A stretch of 64,000 nt of DNA, taken from Dyadobacter sp. CY261. GTDB taxonomy: Bacteria > Bacteroidota > Bacteroidia > Cytophagales > Spirosomataceae. The translations under genes and the position numbers were made by a program. Shown here piece after piece: positions 25,653-35,275 of the stretch. A model generated the notes under the pieces. The model did not search any database and was not told the origin of the DNA. It saw only the letters and a program-made list of their open reading frames with translations. Where the stretch lies: the NCBI RefSeq assembly GCF_021440085.1, contig NZ_JAKCPW010000001.1, positions 1-64,000 of the forward strand, given 5' to 3'. Every line of letters starts with the position of its first letter. The first letter of the stretch is position 1.

Positions 25653-26316
25653 ATGACATCAAACTTAGCCATATCCGCAGCAAGCCTACACGCTCTTTCA
25701 AAAATCGTGTCCAATGCAGGCATTCAGCGTATAATGCTCGATCAAGATTTCCGATCAAGTGGTGATCAGATAAAGAGCTTACTTAAAATAGTGGTGCTTC
25801 GTTGGATCACAAATGTACACTTGGGGGAATGATTGAATATGCTCACTCACATTTGCTGAACAATTATCGTCATGAATACCTTTATAAAGCTGCCTTACGG
25901 AATAGCTACATTTTAAAGAATCATTCACTCGCAAACTCAATACTACTTAATGAATTCCGTGTGGCGCAGTCCAAAGCGGATGCTGTTAGCGGAATGTGGA
26001 CTATGAAGAGTCTGAGGACGAAATTTTTTCCAGTGACTACTTTTACTATCGAAATGAAGGGTTTTCTGCTTTCCCGGACTACCTTACAATTGGAACCGAG
26101 TACATTGAGGGAGGGATGTTGCCATATGCAGTTGTAATTCATCTTACCTACAAAGATAAGGAGAGCGAGAATGTGAGGATCAGACACTTTTTGTCCGATA
26201 ACAATCTTGATACAAGCGATACGGCGGGAAAGTTTGGTGAAGCGCTCGCGAAGTTAGTTGAGTTCATAAACGAGCAAGACATTCACACTCTTGCATCAGA
26301 ACAATTCCGAGATTAG
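25653..26316 (+). pseudogene. Degraded sce7726/sce7725-like gene pair fused by deletion and frameshift
   Basis: Three frames contribute in turn. ATG 25653 opens 59 codons ending at 25832. A one-base deficit at the G5 run (25823-25827) would join this to the frame that follows, which reads G-G-M-I-E-Y-A-H-S-H and then NEFRV-like NSILLNEFRVAQSKADAV. That is the conserved start of sce7726-type proteins. The sequence then breaks near 25985. A third frame from about 25993 to the stop at 26316 reads DEIFSSDYFYYRNEGFSAF, PYAVVIHLTY and DTSDTAGKFGEALAKLV, which resembles the C-terminal part of sce7725-type proteins. These two families usually lie next to each other. The assignment is from memory of the families. 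Confidence 0.55.
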
Positions 26317-26363
26317 CACTTTTACGAAATCATGAAAGTGGTTTTTGTGAATAATTGGAAGTG

Positions 26364-27092
26364 TCAATAATCTGTCTCCTCCGGAAGGAATCGCCTTATG
26401 CAAATTTCTTTGTAGTTGCGGCCGACAGGGAGTCGGTGTCCATCAATAATGACATGATTGGGATGAAGGCGCTCGACTTTGTCCAATGGAACAATAAATG
26501 AACGATGAATGCGCATGAACTTACCAGTAGGCAGCAGCTTCTCAGCCAGGCTTATTTTTTGTTTCGAAATAAAAACTTCATTGCCAGTGACCACTTTCAG
26601 GTAGTCTTTCACGCTTTCAATCCAATGGATGTCATTGGTATTCACCTTCACGTAACGCCGGTCCACCCGAAGGTACAAGTAGTGTTCCTTTGGAGGCTCG
26701 GCCTCCGGCTGGTCTTGCATGATTGGCTTGATACCTTTAAATGTAAAAAGTATTTTGTCAGCCGCCCGAAGGAATCGGGACAAGGAAATGGGCTTTAGCA
26801 AATAGTCAACTACATTCAGCTCGAACCCCTCCATCGCGTGCTCCGGATATGCCGTTGTAAGCACGACCATAGGTGGTGCGTTTAAGCTGCGGACCAAGTC
26901 TGTGCCCGAAAGGCCTGGCATTTTGATGTCCAGAAAGATCAGGTCTACCTGCGTGGTCTGCAGGAGCTGATATGCTTTGATCGCATTTGAACAAGTTGCT
27001 ATGATCTCGATTTCCGGCACATGTGCAGCCAGCCGTTCCATGATTTCAATGGCATGCGGTTCGTCGTCGACGATAAGGGTGTGGATTCTCAT
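26364..27092 (-). CDS. LytTR-type response regulator
   Basis: The protein has 242 residues. The receiver domain (about 3-120) has D9/D10, phospho-acceptor D55 (LIFLDIKMPG) and Lys in LLKPIS. The C-terminal LytTR DNA-binding domain (about 140-240) includes HWIESVKDYLKVVT, FMRIHRSFIVPLDKV and LPVGRNYKE. It is paired with the sensor kinase upstream (6-bp gap). LytTR proteins bind paired direct repeats, and a matching 20-bp-period repeat occurs ahead of this operon and ahead of the next gene. Confidence 0.93.
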   Translation of the reverse strand: MRIHTLIVDDEPHAIEIMERLAAHVPEIEIIATCSNAIKAYQLLQTTQVDLIFLDIKMPGLSGTDLVRSLNAPPMVVLTTAYPEHAMEGFELNVVDYLLKPISLSRFLRAADKILFTFKGIKPIMQDQPEAEPPKEHYLYLRVDRRYVKVNTNDIHWIESVKDYLKVVTGNEVFISKQKISLAEKLLPTGKFMRIHRSFIVPLDKVERLHPNHVIIDGHRLPVGRNYKEICIRRFLPEETDY

Positions 27093-27098
27093 TATTTG

Positions 27099-28187
27099 TT
27101 ACCTGGTTAGTGCAGGCGATAGTGAAAGTTCCAGCTCAGCTAAAAACACGTCCTGTTCGTCAATCCATTCAAAATGGTGCCTGCCCGGATAAAGCAATTC
27201 GAGCCGCATACGGATATTTTTCAAACCAATTGCCTGTGGGCTGCCGTCATTTTTTCCGGGTTGTGGAACATCTGATTTGCTATTACTGATCTTGAAGCTA
27301 AGGCGCTGCTTATCCACATTGATCTCAATATTGATCCAGGGCATACCGACCGTCTCGCTCGCTCCGTGTTTGAAAGAATTTTCAACCAGGGGAAACATCA
27401 GCAATGGTGCGACTTGTTGTGAGCGGATGTTACCGGAAATATCCAGATTCAGGTCGAGCCGACTTTCGTAGCGCATTTGCTCCAATACAATGTAATCTTT
27501 GAGAATCTCAATGTCCCTTTTGAGCAGCACTTGATCAGAAGAACATTCATAAAGCATATAACGAAGCACATTCGATATCTTCAGGATAATCTCGGGCGTC
27601 CTGGAAGAGCCGGCCAGCGCGAATGCATACAGGTTATTGAGCGAATTGAAAAGAAAGTGCGGATGTAATTGCCCTTTTAAAAAGTTAAGCTCCGCCTCAA
27701 ATGCAGCTTCCCTGCGCTCAAACCAGAGCAGTACAAATTTGAGCGCAATACCAATCCAGACGATCACATTACTCCTTTCAACCGCATTCACAAAATCGAT
27801 AGGACTGAACAATTGGCTGTGCCAGGTGCCGTCCAGCTTTGCCCAGGTGAAATGCGGATCTTTTTGCGCATAGTACCGGAATACGAAAGGGTCCGAAACG
27901 AAGATCTCTGCCAGCCTGTACAACAGCGCCGCCAGCAGCAAACAAATACCGATCGCTACCAAGGTTTGCACATATTTTCCGGGCAGGAAGAGGTGGGCAA
28001 ATACCGGCCCTGACAGTACGTAGTAATAGCAAATGTGTACAGGTAGCAGCATATGTACTGTACTGATTCCCAGCCAGTAGCTCTGGTAAGCCGTGCCGTA
28101 TATGAAAGTCAGCAGCAAGACCGCACACAGCCAAAACAGGGTTTGTCTGAAGACGGGCTTTACTAACAAAAGGGGCAGACTTCTCAT
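27099..28187 (-). CDS. LytS-type sensor histidine kinase
   Basis: The protein has 362 residues. Four or five transmembrane helices lie in the N-terminal 160 residues. The His-kinase domain has the phospho-acceptor motif QLHPHFLFNSLNNLYAF, and the ATPase-type N-box is VENSFKHG. Glycine-rich ATP-lid features (AIGLKNIRMRLELLY) follow. It phosphorylates the LytTR regulator encoded directly downstream. A direct-repeat operator candidate lies 42 bp before the start codon. Confidence 0.92.
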   Translation of the reverse strand: MRSLPLLLVKPVFRQTLFWLCAVLLLTFIYGTAYQSYWLGISTVHMLLPVHICYYYVLSGPVFAHLFLPGKYVQTLVAIGICLLLAALLYRLAEIFVSDPFVFRYYAQKDPHFTWAKLDGTWHSQLFSPIDFVNAVERSNVIVWIGIALKFVLLWFERREAAFEAELNFLKGQLHPHFLFNSLNNLYAFALAGSSRTPEIILKISNVLRYMLYECSSDQVLLKRDIEILKDYIVLEQMRYESRLDLNLDISGNIRSQQVAPLLMFPLVENSFKHGASETVGMPWINIEINVDKQRLSFKISNSKSDVPQPGKNDGSPQAIGLKNIRMRLELLYPGRHHFEWIDEQDVFLAELELSLSPALTR

Positions 28188-28228
28188 TCTGCAAAAATAC
28201 CTTTTGCAGTTAGTTTAAGAAGAAAAAC

Positions 28229-28259
28229 GTCGACAGAAAGCGATTTTCGGCGACGAAAA
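28229..28259 (-). promoter_or_regulatory. Candidate LytTR binding site (direct repeat, 20-bp period), upstream of the kinase
   Basis: CGACAGAA (28231-28238) and CGACGAAA (28251-28258) repeat at 20-bp spacing. Across 31 bp, 21 bases match the site at 29001-29031. Both lie shortly upstream of minus-strand genes. The arrangement fits the paired repeats bound by LytTR proteins. Autoregulation is inferred. Confidence 0.5.
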
Positions 28260-28272
28260 TTTCGTTTTAATT

Positions 28273-28944
28273 TTACCTGTCCGGAATTGCAAGCAATCCT
28301 TTCATTTCTTGTTGATGAATGGGCTTCCCCTTGATAAGGTCTTTGATGGCAACGTCGATGAATGCACTGATTTCCATCGCCCGCGGCTGCAAAGCCACGC
28401 CGCCATAGTCTTCGTAGTTACACTTTTTGTTTTTGAGCATCTTCACCAGGTCTCTGAGGGCCGGGTGGTCTGTGACAATAGGCTGTTCTTCGTACTCATA
28501 ACCTGTTGACGAGCTTCGCGACCCGTTTACACAGGACAACATCAAATTGACGACGTATTGCCCGGCGGGCACCTCGATCGTCACTGCGGTAACTAAAATC
28601 CCATTTTGCGCTTCCAGGCTTTTGCTGATAAACATCAGCCCTGGCGGCAGCGTCAATTTGATGGATTCGTCGGTTTCATTGTAAAAATTAAGACAGAGCT
28701 GCACCTCCCCGCCGTGTCCGTAGTTTCTGTTCTGTTTGTGAATGGCGTCAAAGCACTCCTCGTATTCGCCCGGTTTTTCTAAAAGCCTGATCCCCTTTGG
28801 CCACACAAAAGGTACACCTTCCGGACGGTCAGTTGAGGCCCCGAAACCTTTTACTGACTGGAAACCCGGGTCCTGATCTTTTCCCTTTTTACTGCACGCT
28901 GATATGATCACGAGCCCCATTAATAGCAGATTTAATTTTCTCAT
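28273..28944 (-). CDS. Predicted lipoprotein, unknown function
   Basis: The protein has 223 residues. A lipoprotein signal ends I-I-S-A-C (Cys17), followed by a Lys-rich linker. The mature domain has a beta-rich core (VQLCLNFYNETDESIKLTLPPGLMFIS, AGQYVVNLMLSCVNGSR) with paired cysteines and a helical end. No family recognised. It lies directly upstream of the LytS/LytTR operon and carries its own copy of the candidate LytTR site 57 bp before its start, so it may be a target of that system. Confidence 0.7.
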   Translation of the reverse strand: MRKLNLLLMGLVIISACSKKGKDQDPGFQSVKGFGASTDRPEGVPFVWPKGIRLLEKPGEYEECFDAIHKQNRNYGHGGEVQLCLNFYNETDESIKLTLPPGLMFISKSLEAQNGILVTAVTIEVPAGQYVVNLMLSCVNGSRSSSTGYEYEEQPIVTDHPALRDLVKMLKNKKCNYEDYGGVALQPRAMEISAFIDVAIKDLIKGKPIHQQEMKGLLAIPDR

Positions 28945-29492
28945 GGCGTTTTTAAACTTTCGCCAAAGTTGAAAACGTTCACTGAAATTCTATTCCTACC
29001 GGCGACAAACCGCGGCTTTCGTCGACAAACGTGGGCCTACTGTTTAGCCGCACATAGGCCGTTAAGATCGCAGGAAGAAACCGGCAAACTCAAATTTTCT
29101 GAGACGTCACATTCCGACAAGCATTCTAAACGCCAAATTTTACAATAGTGCTGATATTTACACCTTTTCGACGCTTCTATTTAAATGATATCAAAATACA
29201 GTCACTGGTCGTCAAATATTGCAAAAGGTTTGGTATTATTTGTACTTAAAATTGTACTGTTAATGTTTTCCTAAATTAAACACATTATCTAGGACGCGTT
29301 CGTATATATACCATCGTTACAGTCATTTTTCTTGGTTAGCTCTTGATTGTTTCCGGAAACAACCGATGGGAGCATCGCCATGAAAAAGTGTGATAGGACC
29401 GTTATATGCCGGGCCAGGTCTGATGAAATGTGTAAATAAAATAACTATAAAGTGCCTGAGATATTAACAGTTAACTAAAACAGTTGCCTACT
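28945..29492. other. Long intergenic region ahead of the susC gene
   Basis: Apart from the direct-repeat site at 29001-29031, I see no gene. It is AT-rich from about 29140 onward and must contain the promoter of the downstream susC/susD pair. I could not fix a TAnnTTTG element with confidence. Confidence 0.6.
29001..29031 (-). promoter_or_regulatory. Candidate LytTR binding site (perfect direct repeat, 20-bp period), upstream of the lipoprotein gene
   Basis: CGACAAAC occurs at 29003-29010 and again at 29023-29030. On the minus strand this reads GTTTGTCG twice, close to the GTT-centred half-sites reported for LytTR proteins. It matches the site at 28229-28259 in 21 of 31 positions. Confidence 0.55.
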
Positions 29493-32400
29493 ATGATTAC
29501 AAATCGACTAAATCCCCTACCGGGGTTTGGCAGGCCTCTTTGTGCCATGCTAATCGCGGGATCCATGCTTTCGTACCAGGTGAAAGCTGCTATATCCTCG
29601 CCTTTTTCCTATAAAGTGGAAGCGACTGCGGAAAAAGTACTCAAAGGCAAAGTGCTCGATGATAAAAACGCGACGTTGCCGGGAGTGAGTGTTGTGGTGA
29701 AGGGTACTTCAACCGGGACTATTACTGATCCTGACGGTAATTTTGAATTGAAAGTGGAAGACCAGGCTGTCACGCTTGTTTTTTCTTTTATCGGTTACGT
29801 TACTAAGGAGGTTGCCATCGGAAATCAGTCCAGCTTCAATGTCACACTGGCCACGGATAGCAAGGAACTCACAGAAGTGGTGGTGGTGGGTTATGGAAGC
29901 CAGCGTAAGGGAGACATTACCAGCTCGGTCGTGCGCGTTTCGCAGGAGAATTTTGTAAAAACACCGGCGCTGGATGCGGGTCAGTTGTTGCAGGGAAAAG
30001 TGGCCGGTCTTACCATTTCAGCGCCAAGCGGTGACCCTACCCAAGGTTCCCAGATCCTGCTTCGGGGAAATACAACGCTGCTGGGTGCCAACTCCAATCC
30101 ATTGGTATTGATTGACGGTGTGCCAGGCGACCTCAAAACCGTAGCGCCAGAAGACATTGAGTCCATGGACGTTTTGAAAGACGGTTCTGCGGCTGCGATT
30201 TATGGAACACGAGGTACGAATGGGGTGATTATTGTGACCACAAAACGCGCCAGCGGCAATTATAACAGCGCAGTAGAATACAATACTTCGTTTAGCACGC
30301 AGATGGTCGCTCGCAAGCTGGACCTGCTCACAGCCGCAGATTACCGCGAGCATATTAAACAGGGTATCCGGGAACCGTCGTGGGACCTGGGATCGGATAC
30401 GGACTGGATGAAAGAAATCTCTAAAAAAGCATTGAGCCAGGTCCATAACCTGACTTTTAGAGGCGGTAGTCACCGGACCAATTATCTGGTAAACCTTAAC
30501 TACCGCTATCTGGATGGCATTTTTATTAAATCAGAAAACAAGACCTTCAATGGCCGCGCAGATGTAAACCATACCATGTTTAACGACAAATTGAACATCA
30601 ACCTTGGTTTTATCAACTCTTACAACAGCTATCCGACCACCGGCGACGGGGTGAGTTTCAATGGTTATACTTACCGCCAGGCGATCATTCAAAATCCGAC
30701 AGCACCATTGCAGAATGAGGATGGAACCTGGTTCCAGCAAACTGGGATCTTCAATTATGATAATCCGGTGGCACGCTTGCGGGAAAGTGACGGTAAGAAC
30801 AATTCGCAGAATACCCGGGTTACGACCAATCTGAGCTATAATCCCATTGAAGACCTGAAACTATCCGCCCTGTTCTCTTATAATCAATATAATCAAAATC
30901 GGGGCTACTCAGAGACTAAAAGTCACATATCTGCATTGCGGGACGGGCGAAACGGGTACGCGTCCATTGGTTCGGTGCGATCGGTGGATAAGCTGATGGA
31001 GCTTACTGCGCAGTATTCTAAGAATCTGAACCGTCACAAAATGTCTTTACTCGGCGGTTATAGCTACCAGGATAACTCATTCTCAGATTCTTTTATGCAG
31101 AACTGGGATTTTCCGACCGACAAGTTTTCCTATAACAATATCGGGATCGGGGACGCACTGAAGACGGGACTTGCCCCGATCGGAAGCTCCAAAAGAGAGA
31201 CCAACCTGATCGGTTTTTTTGCAAGAGCTACCTACAACTTCGATGACCGCTATTTGTTGTTGGCAAGTATCAGGCACGAAGGTGCAAGCCAGCTTTACGG
31301 CACCAAAAATCCTTGGGGAACGTTCCCGGCGGTTTCGCTGGGCTGGCGCATCAGCAATGAAGCTTTCATGAAAGGGCAGACGATTTTTGACGACCTGAAA
31401 CTGAGGGCAGGGTACGGCGTTACAGGAACGCAGCCCAATAACCTGTTCCTGGGCGTAGCGATCTTGAACTATCAGAAGTTTTTTTACAGCAATGGAAAGT
31501 GGGTGCAAACACTTGTACCGGCACAAAACCCAAACCCGGACCTGAGATGGGAAGAGAAACATGAATCCAATATCGGACTTGATTTCGCCATTCTTAAAAA
31601 CAGGGTTAACGGGAGCATCGATTTTTATAACAGGAAGATCAAAGGACTTTTGTACGATTTCCAGGTGCCAAGTCCGCCGAACTTGTACACGTCGACACGG
31701 GCCAATGTGGGGGTGATGGAAAACAGGGGACTGGAAGTTCTCGTGAACTTTGTGCCGGTGCAAACCAAGAATTTTACCTGGAATTCGAGCGTCAACTATT
31801 CGACTAATACCAACAAGCTGGTGAGTCTTTCAAACGACATTTACAAAGCGACCAACAACTATTTTACCACGGGTGCAACCGGCGACCCGGTCCAGACCTT
31901 TACGCACATTGTGCGGATCGGCGATCAGGTGGGTGATTTCTACGGTTTCAAAGTGGTGGATATATCCGATGACGGGAAGTGGATTTACGAAGGACGCGAT
32001 GGCCAGCCTCAGCCGTATGACCAGTTTCAGCATGCATTTGAGGACAAGCGGGTGCTGGGTAACGGTCTGCCCAAATTCTACCTCAACTTCAATAACAACC
32101 TGCGATACAAAAACTTCGACCTGGGCGTAACCATGCGTGGGGCATTCGGATATCAGATCCTGAACTACCAGCGGATGTTTTTTGAAAGCACCGGCCTTCA
32201 GCAGTACAACAACCTAAAATCGTCTTATGATAAGGTTTTTGGAAAAGCAGTCCTGAGTCCGACCATGCCGCAGGAGTTCAATAGTTACTACATTGAAAAT
32301 GGTGATTTCTGGAAAATCGACAACATTACGCTGGGTTATGATATCAGGAAGCTCAAAACAAAATACATCAAATCCATCCGCATTTACGGCTCTACACTGA

Positions 32401-32534
32401 ATACATTCACTTTTACCAAATACAAAGGGGTAGATCCGGAAGTGGACAGGCTGGGCCTATCTCCCGGGAATGACAGCCGGGACAAATATCCGATGACACG
32501 GACCTTCACACTTGGACTGAACCTGTCACTGTAA
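29493..32534 (+). CDS. SusC/RagA-type TonB-dependent outer-membrane transporter
   Basis: The start is ATG 29493, three codons after an in-frame TTG; about 1013 residues. A signal sequence (to about residue 40) leads into a carboxypeptidase-D2-like domain (LKGKVLDDKNATLPGVSVVV). The TonB-box region with the SusC signature ELTEVVVVGYGSQRKGDI follows, then the plug (LLQGKVAGLTI, LVLIDGVPGDL, DVLKDGSAAAIYGTRG). A 22-strand barrel ends at TRTFTLGLNLSL. With the SusD-like lipoprotein it imports glycans or other large nutrients using TonB energy. It has no STN domain, so it is not itself a signalling transporter. Confidence 0.94.
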   Translation: MITNRLNPLPGFGRPLCAMLIAGSMLSYQVKAAISSPFSYKVEATAEKVLKGKVLDDKNATLPGVSVVVKGTSTGTITDPDGNFELKVEDQAVTLVFSFIGYVTKEVAIGNQSSFNVTLATDSKELTEVVVVGYGSQRKGDITSSVVRVSQENFVKTPALDAGQLLQGKVAGLTISAPSGDPTQGSQILLRGNTTLLGANSNPLVLIDGVPGDLKTVAPEDIESMDVLKDGSAAAIYGTRGTNGVIIVTTKRASGNYNSAVEYNTSFSTQMVARKLDLLTAADYREHIKQGIREPSWDLGSDTDWMKEISKKALSQVHNLTFRGGSHRTNYLVNLNYRYLDGIFIKSENKTFNGRADVNHTMFNDKLNINLGFINSYNSYPTTGDGVSFNGYTYRQAIIQNPTAPLQNEDGTWFQQTGIFNYDNPVARLRESDGKNNSQNTRVTTNLSYNPIEDLKLSALFSYNQYNQNRGYSETKSHISALRDGRNGYASIGSVRSVDKLMELTAQYSKNLNRHKMSLLGGYSYQDNSFSDSFMQNWDFPTDKFSYNNIGIGDALKTGLAPIGSSKRETNLIGFFARATYNFDDRYLLLASIRHEGASQLYGTKNPWGTFPAVSLGWRISNEAFMKGQTIFDDLKLRAGYGVTGTQPNNLFLGVAILNYQKFFYSNGKWVQTLVPAQNPNPDLRWEEKHESNIGLDFAILKNRVNGSIDFYNRKIKGLLYDFQVPSPPNLYTSTRANVGVMENRGLEVLVNFVPVQTKNFTWNSSVNYSTNTNKLVSLSNDIYKATNNYFTTGATGDPVQTFTHIVRIGDQVGDFYGFKVVDISDDGKWIYEGRDGQPQPYDQFQHAFEDKRVLGNGLPKFYLNFNNNLRYKNFDLGVTMRGAFGYQILNYQRMFFESTGLQQYNNLKSSYDKVFGKAVLSPTMPQEFNSYYIENGDFWKIDNITLGYDIRKLKTKYIKSIRIYGSTLNTFTFTKYKGVDPEVDRLGLSPGNDSRDKYPMTRTFTLGLNLSL

Positions 32535-32554
32535 AAACTTTTAAAATATTGATT

Positions 32555-34183
32555 ATGAAAAATATACACTTTGGATTAAAAGGTAAAATCGCGGTTGTAG
32601 CGTTGCTGCTGGGCACCTCATGTACCGATCTGAAAGATGAAAGTTTTGACCGCATTATTGCCAATCAGTTCACACCTTCGTCAGGTGATGTGGCCTCATT
32701 GGTGGGGGCCGCCTACACCAACTGGCGTGACGTGATGCAGCAATGGAACGGGCTTTTCCGCACGCAGGAAATTTCCGGTGACCAGCTGGTGATCCCGTCG
32801 CGTCCCAATGGCTGGGTCGACGGTGGCGTTTACCGCAGAATCCACGACCACAAATGGACGGCCGATGACGAAATTGCGATCAATAACTGGAACAGATCTT
32901 ATGCAGGAATCGCCAACTGTAACAGGCTGATATACCAGATTGAATCGGGGAGTATTCCATTTACAGATGGAAAAGAAGCGGTGATAGCCGAACTGAAAGT
33001 ACTGCGCGCATCCTATTATTATGTGCTTTGCGATCTTTTCGGAAATGTCCCGATTATCACGCAGTTTGATGTTCCGGCTGGCTTTATCCCGGAGCAAAGC
33101 ACGCGGAAAGAAGTTTTTGATTTTATAGTAAAGGATATCCTTGACAATGCACCGCTGTTATCGGACAAAAATGACCCGACTACATACGGCCGCTTTAACA
33201 AATGGGGCGCCCATACTTTGCTTGCCAAAATGTACCTCAATGCAGAAGTTTACACCGGAACGCCCGCCTGGGAAAAGTGCATTGAACAATGCAACCTGGT
33301 GATCAACTCCGGCGCTGGATATGCGCTGGAAGCGAATCAAAAAGAGGTGTTTAAGACAAATAATGAGTCTTCCAAAGAGATCATTTTTGCAATACCTTTT
33401 GATATCAAATATGTGACCGACTGGAACGGGTTTTCGATCCACATGGAAACGCTGCAACCTGCCAATCAGGCTACTTATAATCTGTTAAACACCCCCTGGG
33501 GCGGCATATGCGCTATCCCTCAGTTTATCGATTCTTTTGATAAAGACGATGAACGTCTGGTAAGCAACTGGATCCAGGGCCCGCAGTATTCGGCGGGCGG
33601 CACTCCCCTGAAAAGTACACTGGGTGCATTTGCAGGAAAACCATTGAGCTACATCAACCAGCTGCCCGGTGTGGACCAGTCAGAAGAAGTCCATGGGTTC
33701 AGACTTGGAAAATTTGAAATCGAAAAAGGTACCACCGTGAACCTGAGTAACGACTGGCCACTGCTTCGTTATGCAGATGTGTTACTGATGAAGGCAGAAT
33801 CACTTTTACGCAGTGGAAAGGCCGCGGAGGCTGCGGTCATCGTTACTAATGTGAGAGAACGTAACTTTAAGAACAACCCAGCAAAAGCTGTTGTTACTGG
33901 TGCCGACCTTCAGAAAGGAAGCAGTTATGCTTACGGATTAAAAAACCATACGACAACCACGAACGAGGGCGGAGCGGACATCAAGTTTGGTCGTTTTTTG
34001 GATGAGTTGGGCTGGGAATTTGCACAGGAAGGCCGACGCAGGCAGGACCTGATCCGGTTTGGTGTGTTTACAACCAAGTCGTGGCTGTCGCACGTGCCCA
34101 ATGGGGCCTACCGTAGCCTGCTCCCGATCCCCAGGCCGGAGTTAAACAAAAATGCAAATCTGACCCAAAACAATGGGTACTGA
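32555..34183 (+). CDS. SusD/RagB-type nutrient-binding outer-membrane lipoprotein
   Basis: The start is ATG 32555 (M-K-N-I-H-F-G), two codons after an in-frame TTG; 542 residues. The lipobox L-G-T-S-C is near residue 23. SusD features include ANCNRLIYQIESG, VLRASYYYVLCDLFGNVPII and WGAHTLLAKMYLNA (TPR helices). Near the end are ELGWEFAQEGRRRQDLIRFG and LLPIPRPELNKNANLTQN, the usual C-terminal motif. It caps the SusC channel and captures substrate. Twenty bp after susC; no enzyme gene follows on the same strand. Confidence 0.94.
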   Translation: MKNIHFGLKGKIAVVALLLGTSCTDLKDESFDRIIANQFTPSSGDVASLVGAAYTNWRDVMQQWNGLFRTQEISGDQLVIPSRPNGWVDGGVYRRIHDHKWTADDEIAINNWNRSYAGIANCNRLIYQIESGSIPFTDGKEAVIAELKVLRASYYYVLCDLFGNVPIITQFDVPAGFIPEQSTRKEVFDFIVKDILDNAPLLSDKNDPTTYGRFNKWGAHTLLAKMYLNAEVYTGTPAWEKCIEQCNLVINSGAGYALEANQKEVFKTNNESSKEIIFAIPFDIKYVTDWNGFSIHMETLQPANQATYNLLNTPWGGICAIPQFIDSFDKDDERLVSNWIQGPQYSAGGTPLKSTLGAFAGKPLSYINQLPGVDQSEEVHGFRLGKFEIEKGTTVNLSNDWPLLRYADVLLMKAESLLRSGKAAEAAVIVTNVRERNFKNNPAKAVVTGADLQKGSSYAYGLKNHTTTTNEGGADIKFGRFLDELGWEFAQEGRRRQDLIRFGVFTTKSWLSHVPNGAYRSLLPIPRPELNKNANLTQNNGY

Positions 34184-34214
34184 TCTATTTTGCTGAAATT
34201 TGCAACGGTGATAT

Positions 34215-34265
34215 ACTCACACATAAATGACAAATCTTAACTAGTAATGCCGTTTATGTGTGAGT
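34215..34265. repeat. Perfect 13-bp inverted repeat after susD
   Basis: ACTCACACATAAA (34215-34227) and TTTATGTGTGAGT (34253-34265) are exact complements separated by 25 nt. There is no T run. It may end the susCD transcript or stabilise its 3' end. Confidence 0.7.
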
Positions 34266-34438
34266 GTCAGCTTTAATCCGGTATTAGATGTCGATGATTT
34301 CTCATTTGGTTGTTGCGATTTCATCGTCCCTGCTTATGCCCTGGCCCCAAAGTTGAAAAGTATAAGCCTTCCATAGATATATATAAGCCCGCCGACCGGG
34401 CGCTTCCCACCTTTGTATCATTCAATCAAACAAACAAA

Positions 34439-35248
34439 ATGATGACAAAGACGGTATTGATTACAGGGGCTTCTTCGGGATTTGGGAAGGATGCTGTGCG
34501 GTTATTTCAGAAAAATGGATGGAATGTGGTTGCTTCAATGCGGTCGCCGGAAAGGGAGGCTGAGCTAGGGGTACTGGATAATGTGTTGCTTGTGCGTTTG
34601 GACGTGACCGATAGCGGCAGCATTCAACAAGCAGTGGAAGAGGGCATTGCGCGTTTCGGACGCATCGATGCATTGGTGAATAATGCGGGCCATGGTTCGC
34701 TGGGGGTTTTGGAGGCGGCCCCGGCGGAGGTGGTGCGCCAGCAGTTTGATGTTAATGTGTTTGGGCTCATCGAGGTGACGAAGGCGGTTTTGCCGCATAT
34801 GCGCAAGAACAGGAGCGGGGTCATTGTCAATGTGTCGTCAATGGGCGGGCGTGTTGCTTTTCCGTTTTCTACGTTATATCATGCCACCAAATATGCCGTG
34901 GAGGGACTGTCCGAATCGCTGCAATTTGAGCTGGGACCGCTCGGTATCCGGGTGAAACTCGTCGAACCTGGGGGGTATAAAACGGATTTTGCAGGGCGTT
35001 CGCTCGCAACTTTTGGGGCGGGTGATCTGTTGGATTACCAGCCTGCCTACAACGACTTTGCCGGTAAGGTGGACACCTGGCCAATGTCGGAGCGGGTGTG
35101 GGAGGTAGCCGAGGCCATATTTGAAGCAGCCAGCGATGGTTCGCAGCAGCTGCGTTACCCGGTAGGTGCCGATGCCGTGCAGCTCCTCGAGGCTAGTAAG
35201 CAAATGGACGATCTGGCAGTCAAAAACATGATTTCCAGTTTCTTATAA
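34439..35248 (+). CDS. Short-chain dehydrogenase/reductase
   Basis: The start is ATG 34439 or the adjacent ATG 34442; the frame opens upstream to 34310 in what looks like non-coding sequence. The protein is 269 residues. The cofactor motif is GASSGFGKD, NNAGHGS is the structural motif, and the catalytic YHATK (YxxxK) is preceded by VNVSSMGG (Ser). This is a classical SDR of the type often annotated as an oxidoreductase of unknown substrate. The AraC regulator 27 bp downstream probably shares its transcript. Confidence 0.9.
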   Translation: MMTKTVLITGASSGFGKDAVRLFQKNGWNVVASMRSPEREAELGVLDNVLLVRLDVTDSGSIQQAVEEGIARFGRIDALVNNAGHGSLGVLEAAPAEVVRQQFDVNVFGLIEVTKAVLPHMRKNRSGVIVNVSSMGGRVAFPFSTLYHATKYAVEGLSESLQFELGPLGIRVKLVEPGGYKTDFAGRSLATFGAGDLLDYQPAYNDFAGKVDTWPMSERVWEVAEAIFEAASDGSQQLRYPVGADAVQLLEASKQMDDLAVKNMISSFL

Positions 35249-35275
35249 GATTAATTAACCCTCGTCACCGAAGTT

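Noticed and set aside
31083-31763. 226-codon minus-strand frame inside susC
   Set aside because: It is antisense to the strongly supported SusC barrel and has no motif.
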